This document shows, one piece after another, positions 20,187-28,124 of a DNA stretch of 64,000 bases; the stretch's first letter is position 1; every line of letters starts with the position of its first letter. Source of the stretch: Pseudoalteromonas piratica (lineage in GTDB: Bacteria > Pseudomonadota > Gammaproteobacteria > Enterobacterales > Alteromonadaceae); assembly GCF_000788395.1 (NCBI RefSeq), contig NZ_CP009888.1, forward strand, positions 1 to 64,000. The letters run 5' to 3'. The translations under genes and the position numbers were made by a program. Below the pieces are notes generated by a model. That model was not told where the DNA came from, searched no databases, and saw only the letters and a list, made by a program, of their open reading frames with translations.

Positions 20187-21123
20187 AGTTGTTAGTCCTT
20201 ACGTCTTGGCTGACTAAATTAATATCGTATGGCGTGGTTTGATAAACGTAGTAGTTTAACCAATTTGAAAATAATAAAAAGGCGTGGCTCTGCCAAGTTT
20301 TGCTTGGTTTAGCGCTGGCATCATCATTAGGAAAATAATTATTTGGCTTAGGCGCATTCTGATCTTTTTCTAGGTCGCGTAAATACTCTTTTTTTAAAGT
20401 ATCTGCATCGTATTCTGGATGACCAGTTAAAAACACCTGCGAGCCCGATTTATTCTTAATTAAAAATGCGCCGACTTCGGGCGAACCGGCAATCACTTCA
20501 AGCTGACTGTGGTTTGCAATATCGGCTTCATTAATATGGCCATAACGGGAATGTGGTACCAAGAACTCATCATCAAAACCGCGTGTTAACGCTGCGTGTT
20601 CAAAATAGCGTTGATGTTTAAACACACCACAGAGCTTTTTCGCTTTAAGTTTGCGCTTTAAGCCATAGTGATGGAATAAGCCTGCATGAGCGGCCCAGCA
20701 CGAAAACAAAGTAGACGTTACATGCTGTTCAGCCCAGTCGAAAATCTCTTTCAACTCTTGCCAATACGCAACATCGCTATATTCAAGGTGTGCCAATGGC
20801 GCGCCAGTCACAATCATGGCATCGTAATTTTCGTTTTTAACTTCTGAAAAATACTTATAGAACATATCAAGATGTTGCTCAGAGGTATTTTTGCTACGGT
20901 GAGTATCTAAACGCAGTAACTCCACATTTACCTGCAACGGCGAATTAGCCAGCAAACGAATAAACTGTACTTCAGTCTCAACCTTGTTTGGCATCAGGTT
21001 TAAAATGGCTAATCGCATTGGGCGGATCTCTTGTGTTTGCGCACGGCTTTGCGGCATTACAAACACATTTTCTTGCCTTAATGTATTAATGGCGGGCAAT
21101 TGATCGCGCACTGTGATTGGCAT
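20176..21123 (-). CDS. metA: Homoserine O-succinyl/acetyltransferase
   Basis: MetA acylates homoserine, the first committed step of methionine synthesis. The 315-residue product keeps the E. coli numbering when started at the second of two adjacent ATGs. The nucleophile is Cys142 ([10 protein letters not shown]), and His235 and Glu237 lie in TGHPEYD. At position 111, known to steer acyl-CoA choice (Gly for succinyl, Glu for acetyl), this protein has Ala ([10 protein letters not shown]). An AAGGA ribosome site precedes both ATGs. It is the first gene of metA-metH(N)-metH(C). Tandem met boxes lie 266 nt upstream, so MetJ control is possible with a long leader. Confidence 0.93.
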   Translation of the reverse strand: MPITVRDQLPAINTLRQENVFVMPQSRAQTQEIRPMRLAILNLMPNKVETEVQFIRLLANSPLQVNVELLRLDTHRSKNTSEQHLDMFYKYFSEVKNENYDAMIVTGAPLAHLEYSDVAYWQELKEIFDWAEQHVTSTLFSCWAAHAGLFHHYGLKRKLKAKKLCGVFKHQRYFEHAALTRGFDDEFLVPHSRYGHINEADIANHSQLEVIAGSPEVGAFLIKNKSGSQVFLTGHPEYDADTLKKEYLRDLEKDQNAPKPNNYFPNDDASAKPSKTWQSHAFLLFSNWLNYYVYQTTPYDINLVSQDVRTNNYAE

Positions 21124-21285
21124 CATTTAATCCTTATAACTGTGGAAGATTGGCTTTAACCTCAGGTATGGATAACAAATGCGCTTCTAAAGATTATTTT
21201 TACTGACTTCTGCGTTAAATGTACTAGCAATAGACTCACTATTGACGTGTAAATTTGCCTTGAATTAAGTAAAAACACCTACTAG

Positions 21286-21326
21286 AAGTATTAAAATTAC
21301 ATTTCATGGATAAAATTTTAATACTT
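21286..21326. repeat. 13-bp perfect inverted repeat in the metA upstream region
   Basis: AAGTATTAAAATT (21286-21298) pairs with AATTTTAATACTT (21314-21326) around a 15-nt loop. It lies in the 363-bp gap between metA and the diguanylate cyclase gene. If metA is transcribed from near the met boxes, this would be a leader hairpin; otherwise it could be an operator. Confidence 0.6.
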
Positions 21327-21388
21327 GCACGACTTCTTATTCAAACCTGGGGCTAATTATGAACGGATAGCCGGAAATATCAAGCTCT

Positions 21389-21404
21389 AGATGTTTAGAT
21401 GTCC
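21389..21404. promoter_or_regulatory. Two tandem met boxes
   Basis: AGATGTTT and AGATGTCC are adjacent 8-bp units, each 6/8 to AGACGTCT, with a weaker unit CAAGCTCT before them. They may serve metA (266 nt away) or the divergent GGDEF gene (about 82 nt away). Confidence 0.6.
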
Positions 21405-21486
21405 AAATGATTTTTGTATTTTATCGAATTACTTCTATATTTTTAAAATACAGTGATTCATAAAATGGCCTTTTAGCCCTGTGATT

Positions 21487-22671
21487 ATGCCTACTGATAT
21501 AGAACAAAGGAATGTTATAGAACGCATAACCGATATTGTAGCGTGCTTAAATAATTGCGACTCTATTGAAAAATTTCTGCTGGATATTCATTGTATTTTA
21601 CAAAAAGTAACGTACGCAGATAACTTTTACGTTGTGTTGCAAGACAATAATGAGCGCCTGACATTTCCTTACTTTCATGATGTCAAAGACGATATTGATT
21701 TTGATGCCATTCAAGGAATTGAAAAAGAGGCTCTTAACCACACTTTAACCGCTTACGCATTATCAAGTCACCAAGTCTGTAATTACCAAGCTGTTGATAT
21801 TCAAAATTTAATCGATACTGGTGCAGTAAAAATGCTTGGCACTCTTCCGAAACAATGGCTCTGCTTTCCTCTCACACATCATGAGGCCTTTTTAGGAGCA
21901 TTTATTATTCAGTCTTATCGCAATGAAAACGAATATGACAGCACCATAGTTGATGTGCTCTTTACCATTAGTCATGTTATTTCATCTGCCCTTAATGCAT
22001 TTAAAACACAGCACGCATTAATGCATGCCAATCATAAGCTGCAAAGCTATCAATCCGAATTAGAAGCACAAGTTAGAAAACGCACTCAAGAATTAGAAAG
22101 CAGTTTATCTGACTTGAAAAAAGAGATAGTGCAACGTAAGGAGTTACAAAAAGAACTCGAACACGAATCACTTCATGATAACTTAACCGCGCTCGCTAAT
22201 CGCCGGTATTTATTTCGCCAACTGGCCCAATTTAATGATAAAAATGATCGCCAACCGATTGATCTGTATTTAATGTATATGGACTTAGATGGTTTTAAAG
22301 CCATTAATGACAACTTTGGGCACCCTGTTGGTGATCAAGTGTTAGTTGAGGTCGCGAGTCGTTTAAAAAGTGCCATCAGAAGCTATGATCTGGCTGCCCG
22401 CATTGGCGGTGATGAATTTGTTATATTATTTGAAGAGCAACTATCTAAAAATCAAATTGAAACCATTTCTCAACGAATTATTGAGTCTGTCAGCAGCGCA
22501 ATTAATACTGATAATGGCGACTTGAATGTTGGTATTAGTATTGGCATTGCATCGACCCACCTTAATAATGCCACACCCAATGAGTTAATTACGTTAGCCG
22601 ATTCAGCTCTGTACCAAGCGAAATTTAGAGGTAAAAAGCAGTTTATTTTCTACCGAAACAGTAATGTGTAA
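21487..22671 (+). CDS. GAF-GGDEF diguanylate cyclase
   Basis: A 394-residue cytoplasmic protein. Residues about 1-180 look like a GAF sensor (IEKFLLDIHCILQKVTYADN, VLFTISHVISSALNAF), then a coiled coil (LEAQVRKRTQELESSLSDLK) to about 230, then a GGDEF domain. The active site is intact (RIGGDEF at about 307-311), and an RxxD inhibitory site (RSYD) lies five residues before it, so feedback-inhibited c-di-GMP synthesis is expected. ATG at 21487 is preferred to the GTG at 21481. The ligand of the GAF domain is unknown. It is monocistronic, and met boxes lie in its upstream region, which is unusual for such a gene. Confidence 0.85.
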   Translation: MPTDIEQRNVIERITDIVACLNNCDSIEKFLLDIHCILQKVTYADNFYVVLQDNNERLTFPYFHDVKDDIDFDAIQGIEKEALNHTLTAYALSSHQVCNYQAVDIQNLIDTGAVKMLGTLPKQWLCFPLTHHEAFLGAFIIQSYRNENEYDSTIVDVLFTISHVISSALNAFKTQHALMHANHKLQSYQSELEAQVRKRTQELESSLSDLKKEIVQRKELQKELEHESLHDNLTALANRRYLFRQLAQFNDKNDRQPIDLYLMYMDLDGFKAINDNFGHPVGDQVLVEVASRLKSAIRSYDLAARIGGDEFVILFEEQLSKNQIETISQRIIESVSSAINTDNGDLNVGISIGIASTHLNNATPNELITLADSALYQAKFRGKKQFIFYRNSNV

Positions 22672-22733
22672 GTAAAAAAATCAGTAATTCATTAAAATTG
22701 TTATAAATTTTTACATATTTAACAGGGTAATAG

Positions 22734-22781
22734 TTGCTTCGCTCAACGATAAAATTTAATATTGAATGATAATAAATATCA
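22734..22781 (+). promoter_or_regulatory. Promoter with Fur box for the iron operon
   Basis: A -35 TTGCTT (22734-22739) and a -10 TAATAT (22757-22762) are separated by 17 bp. A Fur 7-1-7 site, TGATAAT-A-AATATCA (22767-22781, one mismatch to the consensus), covers the expected start point. Iron repression of the following four genes is therefore likely. Confidence 0.8.
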
Positions 22782-22792
22782 ATTAGATTATC

Positions 22793-23110
22793 ATGAGCTT
22801 TTTTGCAATAATCCCTATCTGGTTAGGTTGTTTAGCTGCGTATTTAGGCAGTGAAAAACAGCAGATTATTCAACATTCAATCAATAAAAAAGTCGCAAAT
22901 AGTTTGTTATTAATAGGCTTTTTGATTGGTTGCTTAGTTTTTTCGCTTTCCTATGCCTTTGCATCATCACTGTTAGCTGCTGTGGTCGTATTAATGTTAG
23001 CACTGGTATGCCACACCATTTTGTCTGTTTATGTGACTCGTCCGTGGCTATTCAATGCAATGATAGTGTCGCTTCTGTGTTTAATAGCTGGAGTCAATTA
23101 TGTGGTCTAA
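22793..23110 (+). CDS. Small membrane protein, DUF3325-like
   Basis: A 105-residue protein with three or four hydrophobic helices (IIPIWLGCLAAYLGS, LLLIGFLIGCLVFSLSYAFA, LLAAVVVLMLALVCHTILSV). It is the first gene of the Fur-boxed unit and overlaps the next gene by 11 nt. Position, size and layout match the DUF3325 proteins found before DUF3649, PepSY and TonB-receptor genes in other proteobacteria. Its molecular role is not known; assistance to siderophore-iron reduction or uptake at the inner membrane is inferred from context only. Confidence 0.65.
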   Translation: MSFFAIIPIWLGCLAAYLGSEKQQIIQHSINKKVANSLLLIGFLIGCLVFSLSYAFASSLLAAVVVLMLALVCHTILSVYVTRPWLFNAMIVSLLCLIAGVNYVV

Positions 23111-23351
23111 AACATTTATTGGCTTTTTATTTGGCCTGTTACTGTCGATCTCACTGGTTCTCAACTTAAATTTACTGCTACCACTTGCTGAAGATATCCG
23201 ACTACTTACCGGGCTTGTTTTAGCTTTTCCTATTTGGGCTGGCGTATTGGTATGGGCTTTTGCTCACCAAAAGGCGCGTTTGGCGGCTAAACACCTTAGC
23301 TTCGTCTTAATTCCCTCTTGTTTACTAAATGCCATACTGCTGATGAGTTAA
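23100..23351 (+). CDS. Small membrane protein, DUF3649-like
   Basis: An 83-residue protein with about three transmembrane helices (FIGFLFGLLLSISLVLNLNL, LLTGLVLAFPIWAGVLVWAF, LSFVLIPSCLLNAILL). It overlaps the preceding gene by 11 nt and ends 4 nt before the PepSY gene, so translation is probably coupled. Gene order and the VWAFA-type motif match DUF3649 proteins, often labelled iron transporter or iron-uptake protein in TonB/PepSY operons. No enzymatic residue stands out. Confidence 0.65.
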   Translation: MWSKTFIGFLFGLLLSISLVLNLNLLLPLAEDIRLLTGLVLAFPIWAGVLVWAFAHQKARLAAKHLSFVLIPSCLLNAILLMS

Positions 23352-23355
23352 TAAA

Positions 23356-24963
23356 ATGAACAATCAAACACTCAAGTCATTAACAAATGCCCATGCATGG
23401 ATTGGTTTAATTATATCAATCGTATTATTTGTCGTGTTCTTTGCTGGCTCTATCAGTTTATTTAAAGACAATATTTTGGCGTGGGAAAAGCTTCCAGTTC
23501 ATGCACAGCAAATCAATGCATTGCAAAATAACGAGGTAGATTACGATAAGGTCATCGCAACGATTGCCAAAAATTACGATGTCTATGTCGACCATCGATT
23601 TTATTTATTACCACCAAATGAGCACTCACCTTTTATCGATGCTTATTTCGCTAAAAATATTACGGGCTTAGACCCTAAAACCGGCGAAGATCATACTGAT
23701 GTGCATATTAGCTTAGACGCCAGAACAGGCGAGATTATTGGCGACGCTGGCAAATTTAACTACGGCAACTTTGTCTATCAGCTACATTATAATTTAGGCC
23801 TTGGCCGCATTGGCGTCTATTTTGTTGGCATAATTACATTATTTTTCTTTGTTGCTGTACTTAGTGGGCTGGTGATCCATTGGCGTAAACTGTTTAAAAA
23901 CTTCTTTCAATACCGCAAAGATGGCAATAAAGATAAATGGCTAGATGCGCATAATATCATTGGCACCATGGGCCTGCCCTTTCACGTGATGTATGCCTTT
24001 ACTGGATTAGTATTTAATTTAGTCATTGTTTACCAAATCTCTTACGCACTGGTTCTCTATCAAGGAGATCAGCAAAAGCTATTAGCCGCGGCAGGTTTTA
24101 ATGAGCCACACCTAGCGATAACCAATCAAACTGTGCCCATTACTGGCATCAATGAATTGGAAAAAATCGCAGCGAAGGAAATGGGCGATGTTCCTGTTAA
24201 TCGCGTTATGATTGAACACTTTGGTGATGAAAGTGCCGTAGCGATTTTCCAGGCTCAAAGAGCTGACAAATTTTCTACCGAAACAGAAGCGCATTATCAA
24301 ATTAGCAACCAAGAATTGATATACCTAACTAAAGACAATCATAACAATGCTGTACGCAGCGGCTTAGGAGTCATTGCTCGGCTGCACTTTGGTGATTTTG
24401 CCGGTTATGGATTGCGTGTCGCATTTCTCTTAATGGGACTCGCAACTTGCTACGTCATCTTAACGGGCAATTTAATGTGGCTGGATAAACGCGCCAAGCA
24501 GCGCCACCAATCTCAACGTTCTCTGAACTTTGTTAGGCGCCTTACCAGCGGTGGCTTTATCGGTTTTATTTTTGCTATAGCGACCGGGTTTGTTGCAGCT
24601 CGCTTAGTGCCCGTGGAACTCAGTTCACGATCTGAGCTAATTGAAAACACTGTGTTTATCTCATTTTTTGTGCTACTAGTACTCGCCCAATTTATCAACA
24701 ATCAAGTTAAGTTTAGTCAGTATGCGTTACAACTAAGCGGTGGGTTATTTGCCTTTGTTATTTTGCTTGACTGGACATTGCTGGCAAGCGGCACTCGCAA
24801 CATAATTGCATACGGTAATTTTGATATTTTAATTACTGAGCTGCTTTTGTTATTGCTGGCTCTAATATGTTTTTTCGCAGCAAATAAAGTTGCCAAAAAA
24901 CACACTGTCAAAAAAACAGAAACCTCTTCCCAATCAGACTTTTCCGTTCAAGTCGCTAAGTAA
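23356..24963 (+). CDS. PepSY-associated membrane protein (putative siderophore-iron reductase)
   Basis: A 535-residue inner-membrane protein of the PepSY_TM family. The N-terminal helix (HAWIGLIISIVLFVVFFAGS) is followed by a periplasmic PepSY-like domain (DARTGEIIGDAGKFN). The helix with the YQLHYNLGLGRIGVYFVGI histidine follows, then the HNIIGTMGLPFHVMYAF histidines, and further helices to the C-terminus. Conserved membrane histidines could bind haem. Members of this family reduce ferric-siderophore iron or shape its uptake. It lies between small membrane genes and the TonB receptor in a Fur-controlled operon, which supports the role. Confidence 0.82.
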   Translation: MNNQTLKSLTNAHAWIGLIISIVLFVVFFAGSISLFKDNILAWEKLPVHAQQINALQNNEVDYDKVIATIAKNYDVYVDHRFYLLPPNEHSPFIDAYFAKNITGLDPKTGEDHTDVHISLDARTGEIIGDAGKFNYGNFVYQLHYNLGLGRIGVYFVGIITLFFFVAVLSGLVIHWRKLFKNFFQYRKDGNKDKWLDAHNIIGTMGLPFHVMYAFTGLVFNLVIVYQISYALVLYQGDQQKLLAAAGFNEPHLAITNQTVPITGINELEKIAAKEMGDVPVNRVMIEHFGDESAVAIFQAQRADKFSTETEAHYQISNQELIYLTKDNHNNAVRSGLGVIARLHFGDFAGYGLRVAFLLMGLATCYVILTGNLMWLDKRAKQRHQSQRSLNFVRRLTSGGFIGFIFAIATGFVAARLVPVELSSRSELIENTVFISFFVLLVLAQFINNQVKFSQYALQLSGGLFAFVILLDWTLLASGTRNIIAYGNFDILITELLLLLLALICFFAANKVAKKHTVKKTETSSQSDFSVQVAK

Positions 24964-25013
24964 ATTAGCGACTGTTTTTTTATTATCTCTACAACTTATA
25001 TTCTGAGGACTAT

Positions 25014-27350
25014 ATGTTTGCTGTAAAACATAGAAAACAGGCTGTATCTAACGCAGTAAAAATCGCGCTTGCAACCAGCTTAGCCATCTCACCTTTAGCT
25101 TTTGCTGAAGACGAAAATGATATTGAAAAAATTATCGTTACTGGTCAAAAAATTGATCGTACCTTGCAAGAAACACCAACCAGTGTTGCAGTGATTACCA
25201 ACAAAATTCTTGAAGAACAAAAACTCAACGATTTATATGATGCGCTTTCTGTAATCCCAAATGTGACTGGTGAAGTAGGGGTCGGTGGTTTTACTATTCG
25301 TGGCATCGATTCATTTAATGTATCCGGTGGCGGCAATAGTTTTTTAACCAGTGTGTACGTTGATGGCGCGCCTTTACCCATGCGCGAGATCCAACAAGGG
25401 GGCTTTTCTACTTGGGATGTAAGTCAAGTAGAGGTATTACGAGGTCCACAATCTACATTACAAGGTCGTAATGCGCTAGCTGGCGCGATAGTTGTAAACA
25501 CCTACGATCCAAGCTATGAATACAGTGCTAAGGGCCGTGTTATTTTAGGTGAAAATGGACAACAAGAGTTTGCATTAGCCGCAGGCGGTAGTTTAGTTGA
25601 GGATTTACTCGCATTTCGTTTTACGGCAGAAGATAGAAACTTTGATGGTGTCAATACCAATACTAGTCGCAATAATGAACATTCAGATTTTTCTGATTCG
25701 AGTCTTTATCGGTTCAAATTATTATTTGAGCCAATAGACGACTTTTCAGCAATTTTAAGCTACACAAAAACAGAAACTGAAATGGGGGTGCTTTGGGCTG
25801 ATGCTCACCCAACGCTTGCCAAAGACCATCGTAAAGTGAGTTTTAACGATCCCACGTGGGAGTTTACCGACTCAGATTTATTCGTGTTAGATCTTGATTA
25901 CTACCTCAACGATATTTGGTCAGTTCAAGCTATCACAACCTATTCTGATATGACCTATGGCTACGAATGGGATGGTGATGCATCTCCAGAGCCACAAGCA
26001 CGCTTATTTGACGACCGTTCCGATGTGACTTTTACACAAGAACTGAAAGTTACATTTGAATACGATAACCTAAAGGGAATTATTGGGGCATATTATTCTG
26101 ACCTTGAAGTAAAAGATGTCGCAATTGGTAACCGTAGCATTACCCTTGCTCAACTGGGCGTACCTAAATTACTTGTAGCGCCGCCTGAATTTGGTGGTTT
26201 GGGTTTGGCTAACGCACTCGCAGAGCAAGTGCTTGGGCTTTATGCGCCTGTAAACCCTGTGCTATTAGATACTTACTCTAACTTTAATAGCCAAGTAACA
26301 AACAATGCACTTTTTGCCGATGTAACTTATCGAATTAACGATAAGTTTGACGTCTTTGCTGGCTTACGTTGGGATCGTGAAAAGCAATCAAATGAGAACG
26401 AACAAGAATACGGAATTGGCAATGCCGATTTACTGCCTAACCCTGCTGATTACGCATTCAACCCAATGCTTGCACAACTGATTGGCGGACTTAATGGGCA
26501 GCTGCTGGGAATGGCCGCACAAGCGTCTCAGCAAGAACCATTAACATCTGAAACCTTCAGCGAATTTTTACCGAAACTGGGCGCTAGCTATCATTTCAAT
26601 GACACCATTACGACCAGCTTTATTTATCAGCAAGGTTACCGTTCTGGCGGAGTGGGTACTAATGTTGCCCGCGCAGAGACTTTTGTTTATCAACCAGAAT
26701 TTACCGACAACTATGAGCTTTCGTTTCGTTCAACTTGGCTTGATGGCACGCTAGTAGCCAATGCCAACCTGTTTTATCTCGACTGGCAAGATCAACAGGT
26801 TAATGTGCAGTTGTCAGGTAATCAATATGATCGCAAAACGACCAATGCGGGTCAGTCTGAAGTAAAAGGCTTTGAACTAGAGTTTTTCTACTTTCCGACA
26901 AATTACCTAACACTTACAGCCGGTTTTGGCCGTGCAAAAACCGAGTTTAAAGAGTTTATAGTTGAGATCCCAGGTGAAGCAACGCTTGATTTGGCTGGAC
27001 AATCGTTTGCTGACGCCCCTGAGTGGACAGCTAACCTTGCGGCAACTTACCGCACCGAGTTTGGTTTATATTTATCGGCTGATGCCAATTATCAAGACAG
27101 TTCGCTCGCAGATACGACCTACCAAACAAGTTCTGAAATGCGCGCACTTTGGGGACAAGACTATATTCCCAAGAATGATGCTCGTACGCTGATAAATGCG
27201 CGTATCGGCTACCAATGGGAACACTACGATATTCAACTTTCTGCTAAGAACTTAACGGATAAAGTCTATGACGCGCGCGGTGCGCGAAGCAATAATAAAA
27301 CCCTGGGTCAGCCACGTCAGATAAGTTTAAGCTTTACCGCAAGCTTTTAA
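25014..27350 (+). CDS. TonB-dependent outer-membrane receptor
   Basis: A 778-residue receptor. The signal peptide ends at about residue 31 (LATSLAISPLAFA), and a TonB-box-like IEKIIVTGQK follows. The plug domain lies at about 50-165 (LNDLYDALSVIPNVTGEVGV, VEVLRGPQSTLQGRNALAGA). The 22-strand barrel ends with the terminal phenylalanine of LSFTASF, needed for outer-membrane insertion. A GAGG ribosome site precedes the ATG. It is last in a Fur-boxed operon, so the ligand is probably a ferric siderophore. The exact ligand cannot be read. Confidence 0.92.
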   Translation: MFAVKHRKQAVSNAVKIALATSLAISPLAFAEDENDIEKIIVTGQKIDRTLQETPTSVAVITNKILEEQKLNDLYDALSVIPNVTGEVGVGGFTIRGIDSFNVSGGGNSFLTSVYVDGAPLPMREIQQGGFSTWDVSQVEVLRGPQSTLQGRNALAGAIVVNTYDPSYEYSAKGRVILGENGQQEFALAAGGSLVEDLLAFRFTAEDRNFDGVNTNTSRNNEHSDFSDSSLYRFKLLFEPIDDFSAILSYTKTETEMGVLWADAHPTLAKDHRKVSFNDPTWEFTDSDLFVLDLDYYLNDIWSVQAITTYSDMTYGYEWDGDASPEPQARLFDDRSDVTFTQELKVTFEYDNLKGIIGAYYSDLEVKDVAIGNRSITLAQLGVPKLLVAPPEFGGLGLANALAEQVLGLYAPVNPVLLDTYSNFNSQVTNNALFADVTYRINDKFDVFAGLRWDREKQSNENEQEYGIGNADLLPNPADYAFNPMLAQLIGGLNGQLLGMAAQASQQEPLTSETFSEFLPKLGASYHFNDTITTSFIYQQGYRSGGVGTNVARAETFVYQPEFTDNYELSFRSTWLDGTLVANANLFYLDWQDQQVNVQLSGNQYDRKTTNAGQSEVKGFELEFFYFPTNYLTLTAGFGRAKTEFKEFIVEIPGEATLDLAGQSFADAPEWTANLAATYRTEFGLYLSADANYQDSSLADTTYQTSSEMRALWGQDYIPKNDARTLINARIGYQWEHYDIQLSAKNLTDKVYDARGARSNNKTLGQPRQISLSFTASF

Positions 27351-27459
27351 CTATTTGGCTAACAACGTGATTGGCTGATTTAAGTAGCGGCATAGTAGCA
27401 AAGGTCACGAGCATTGCTCACTCTTTCGAATTAAGCCAAAAAGCGAATCAATAATTTAG

Positions 27460-27487
27460 AAGGGAAGCGTGAAAGCTTCCCTTTTTT
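27460..27487. terminator. Terminator between iron operon and exonuclease gene
   Basis: A 9-bp stem AAGGGAAGC/GCTTCCCTT with loop GTGAAA is followed by a T-run on the plus strand. It ends the iron operon and may also serve the convergent exonuclease gene. Confidence 0.85.
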
Positions 27488-28124
27488 ACATCAAGTGTTT
27501 TATTAATAACGGCTTACCGCGACTTATTTGATTTGCTTGCGCTAAGAACAATTCAGCGGTCGCCATTGCATCCGTTAACGCATTGTGACAACTGTACTCG
27601 GGTAAGCGGTAACGTTCGCGGCAATTGTTTAAAGTGAGACTATCTTGTGCAATCACTTGGCCTTGCCTTGCTAAGCGTTTATGCTCGATTTGCATGGTAT
27701 CAAGAATCGCAAGCGGCTTATGTAACAAGCCTGCTTTATTAAACGCTAGACGTAAGAATGACCAGTCTAATTCTTGATTATGAAAAATAAGTATTTTGTC
27801 ATCAATCAGTTCATTTAATATCTTAAGTGCCTCATTTAATGGCACTCCTTCAGCTAAGGTGTCACTGTCAATGCCATGAAAAACCGGGCTTTGATTTAAG
27901 TTGTTTACTTGGTTATTGATAAAATGCTGGCAACTGCCAATTTGAATGCGTTGATGGCTAATCGGCACCCATGCAATCGAGACAATTTCATCTTGCTTTG
28001 CATTAAGCCCTGTCAGTTCTAAATCAATGACTAAATAATCGGTTTTAAAACAGTTGGCTTTTAATATATCAGCGTCTTTTTCTGGCAACACAAAAAAACG
28101 CTTAATTGATTCAAATAGCCCCAT
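27486..28124 (-). CDS. DEDDh 3'-5' exonuclease, DnaQ-like
   Basis: A 212-residue exonuclease of the epsilon/PolC type. The acidic motifs are readable: DLELTGL (motif I), HNQELDWSFL (motif II) and CHNALTDAMATAEL (motif III with His and Asp). It is probably a nuclease that trims DNA or RNA 3' ends. Its ATG overlaps the stop of the upstream nucleotidyltransferase gene (TAATG), so the two are translationally coupled. This pair is often found beside ActP/CrbS-type acetate genes in marine gammaproteobacteria. Its true substrate is unknown. Confidence 0.85.
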   Translation of the reverse strand: MGLFESIKRFFVLPEKDADILKANCFKTDYLVIDLELTGLNAKQDEIVSIAWVPISHQRIQIGSCQHFINNQVNNLNQSPVFHGIDSDTLAEGVPLNEALKILNELIDDKILIFHNQELDWSFLRLAFNKAGLLHKPLAILDTMQIEHKRLARQGQVIAQDSLTLNNCRERYRLPEYSCHNALTDAMATAELFLAQANQISRGKPLLIKHLM

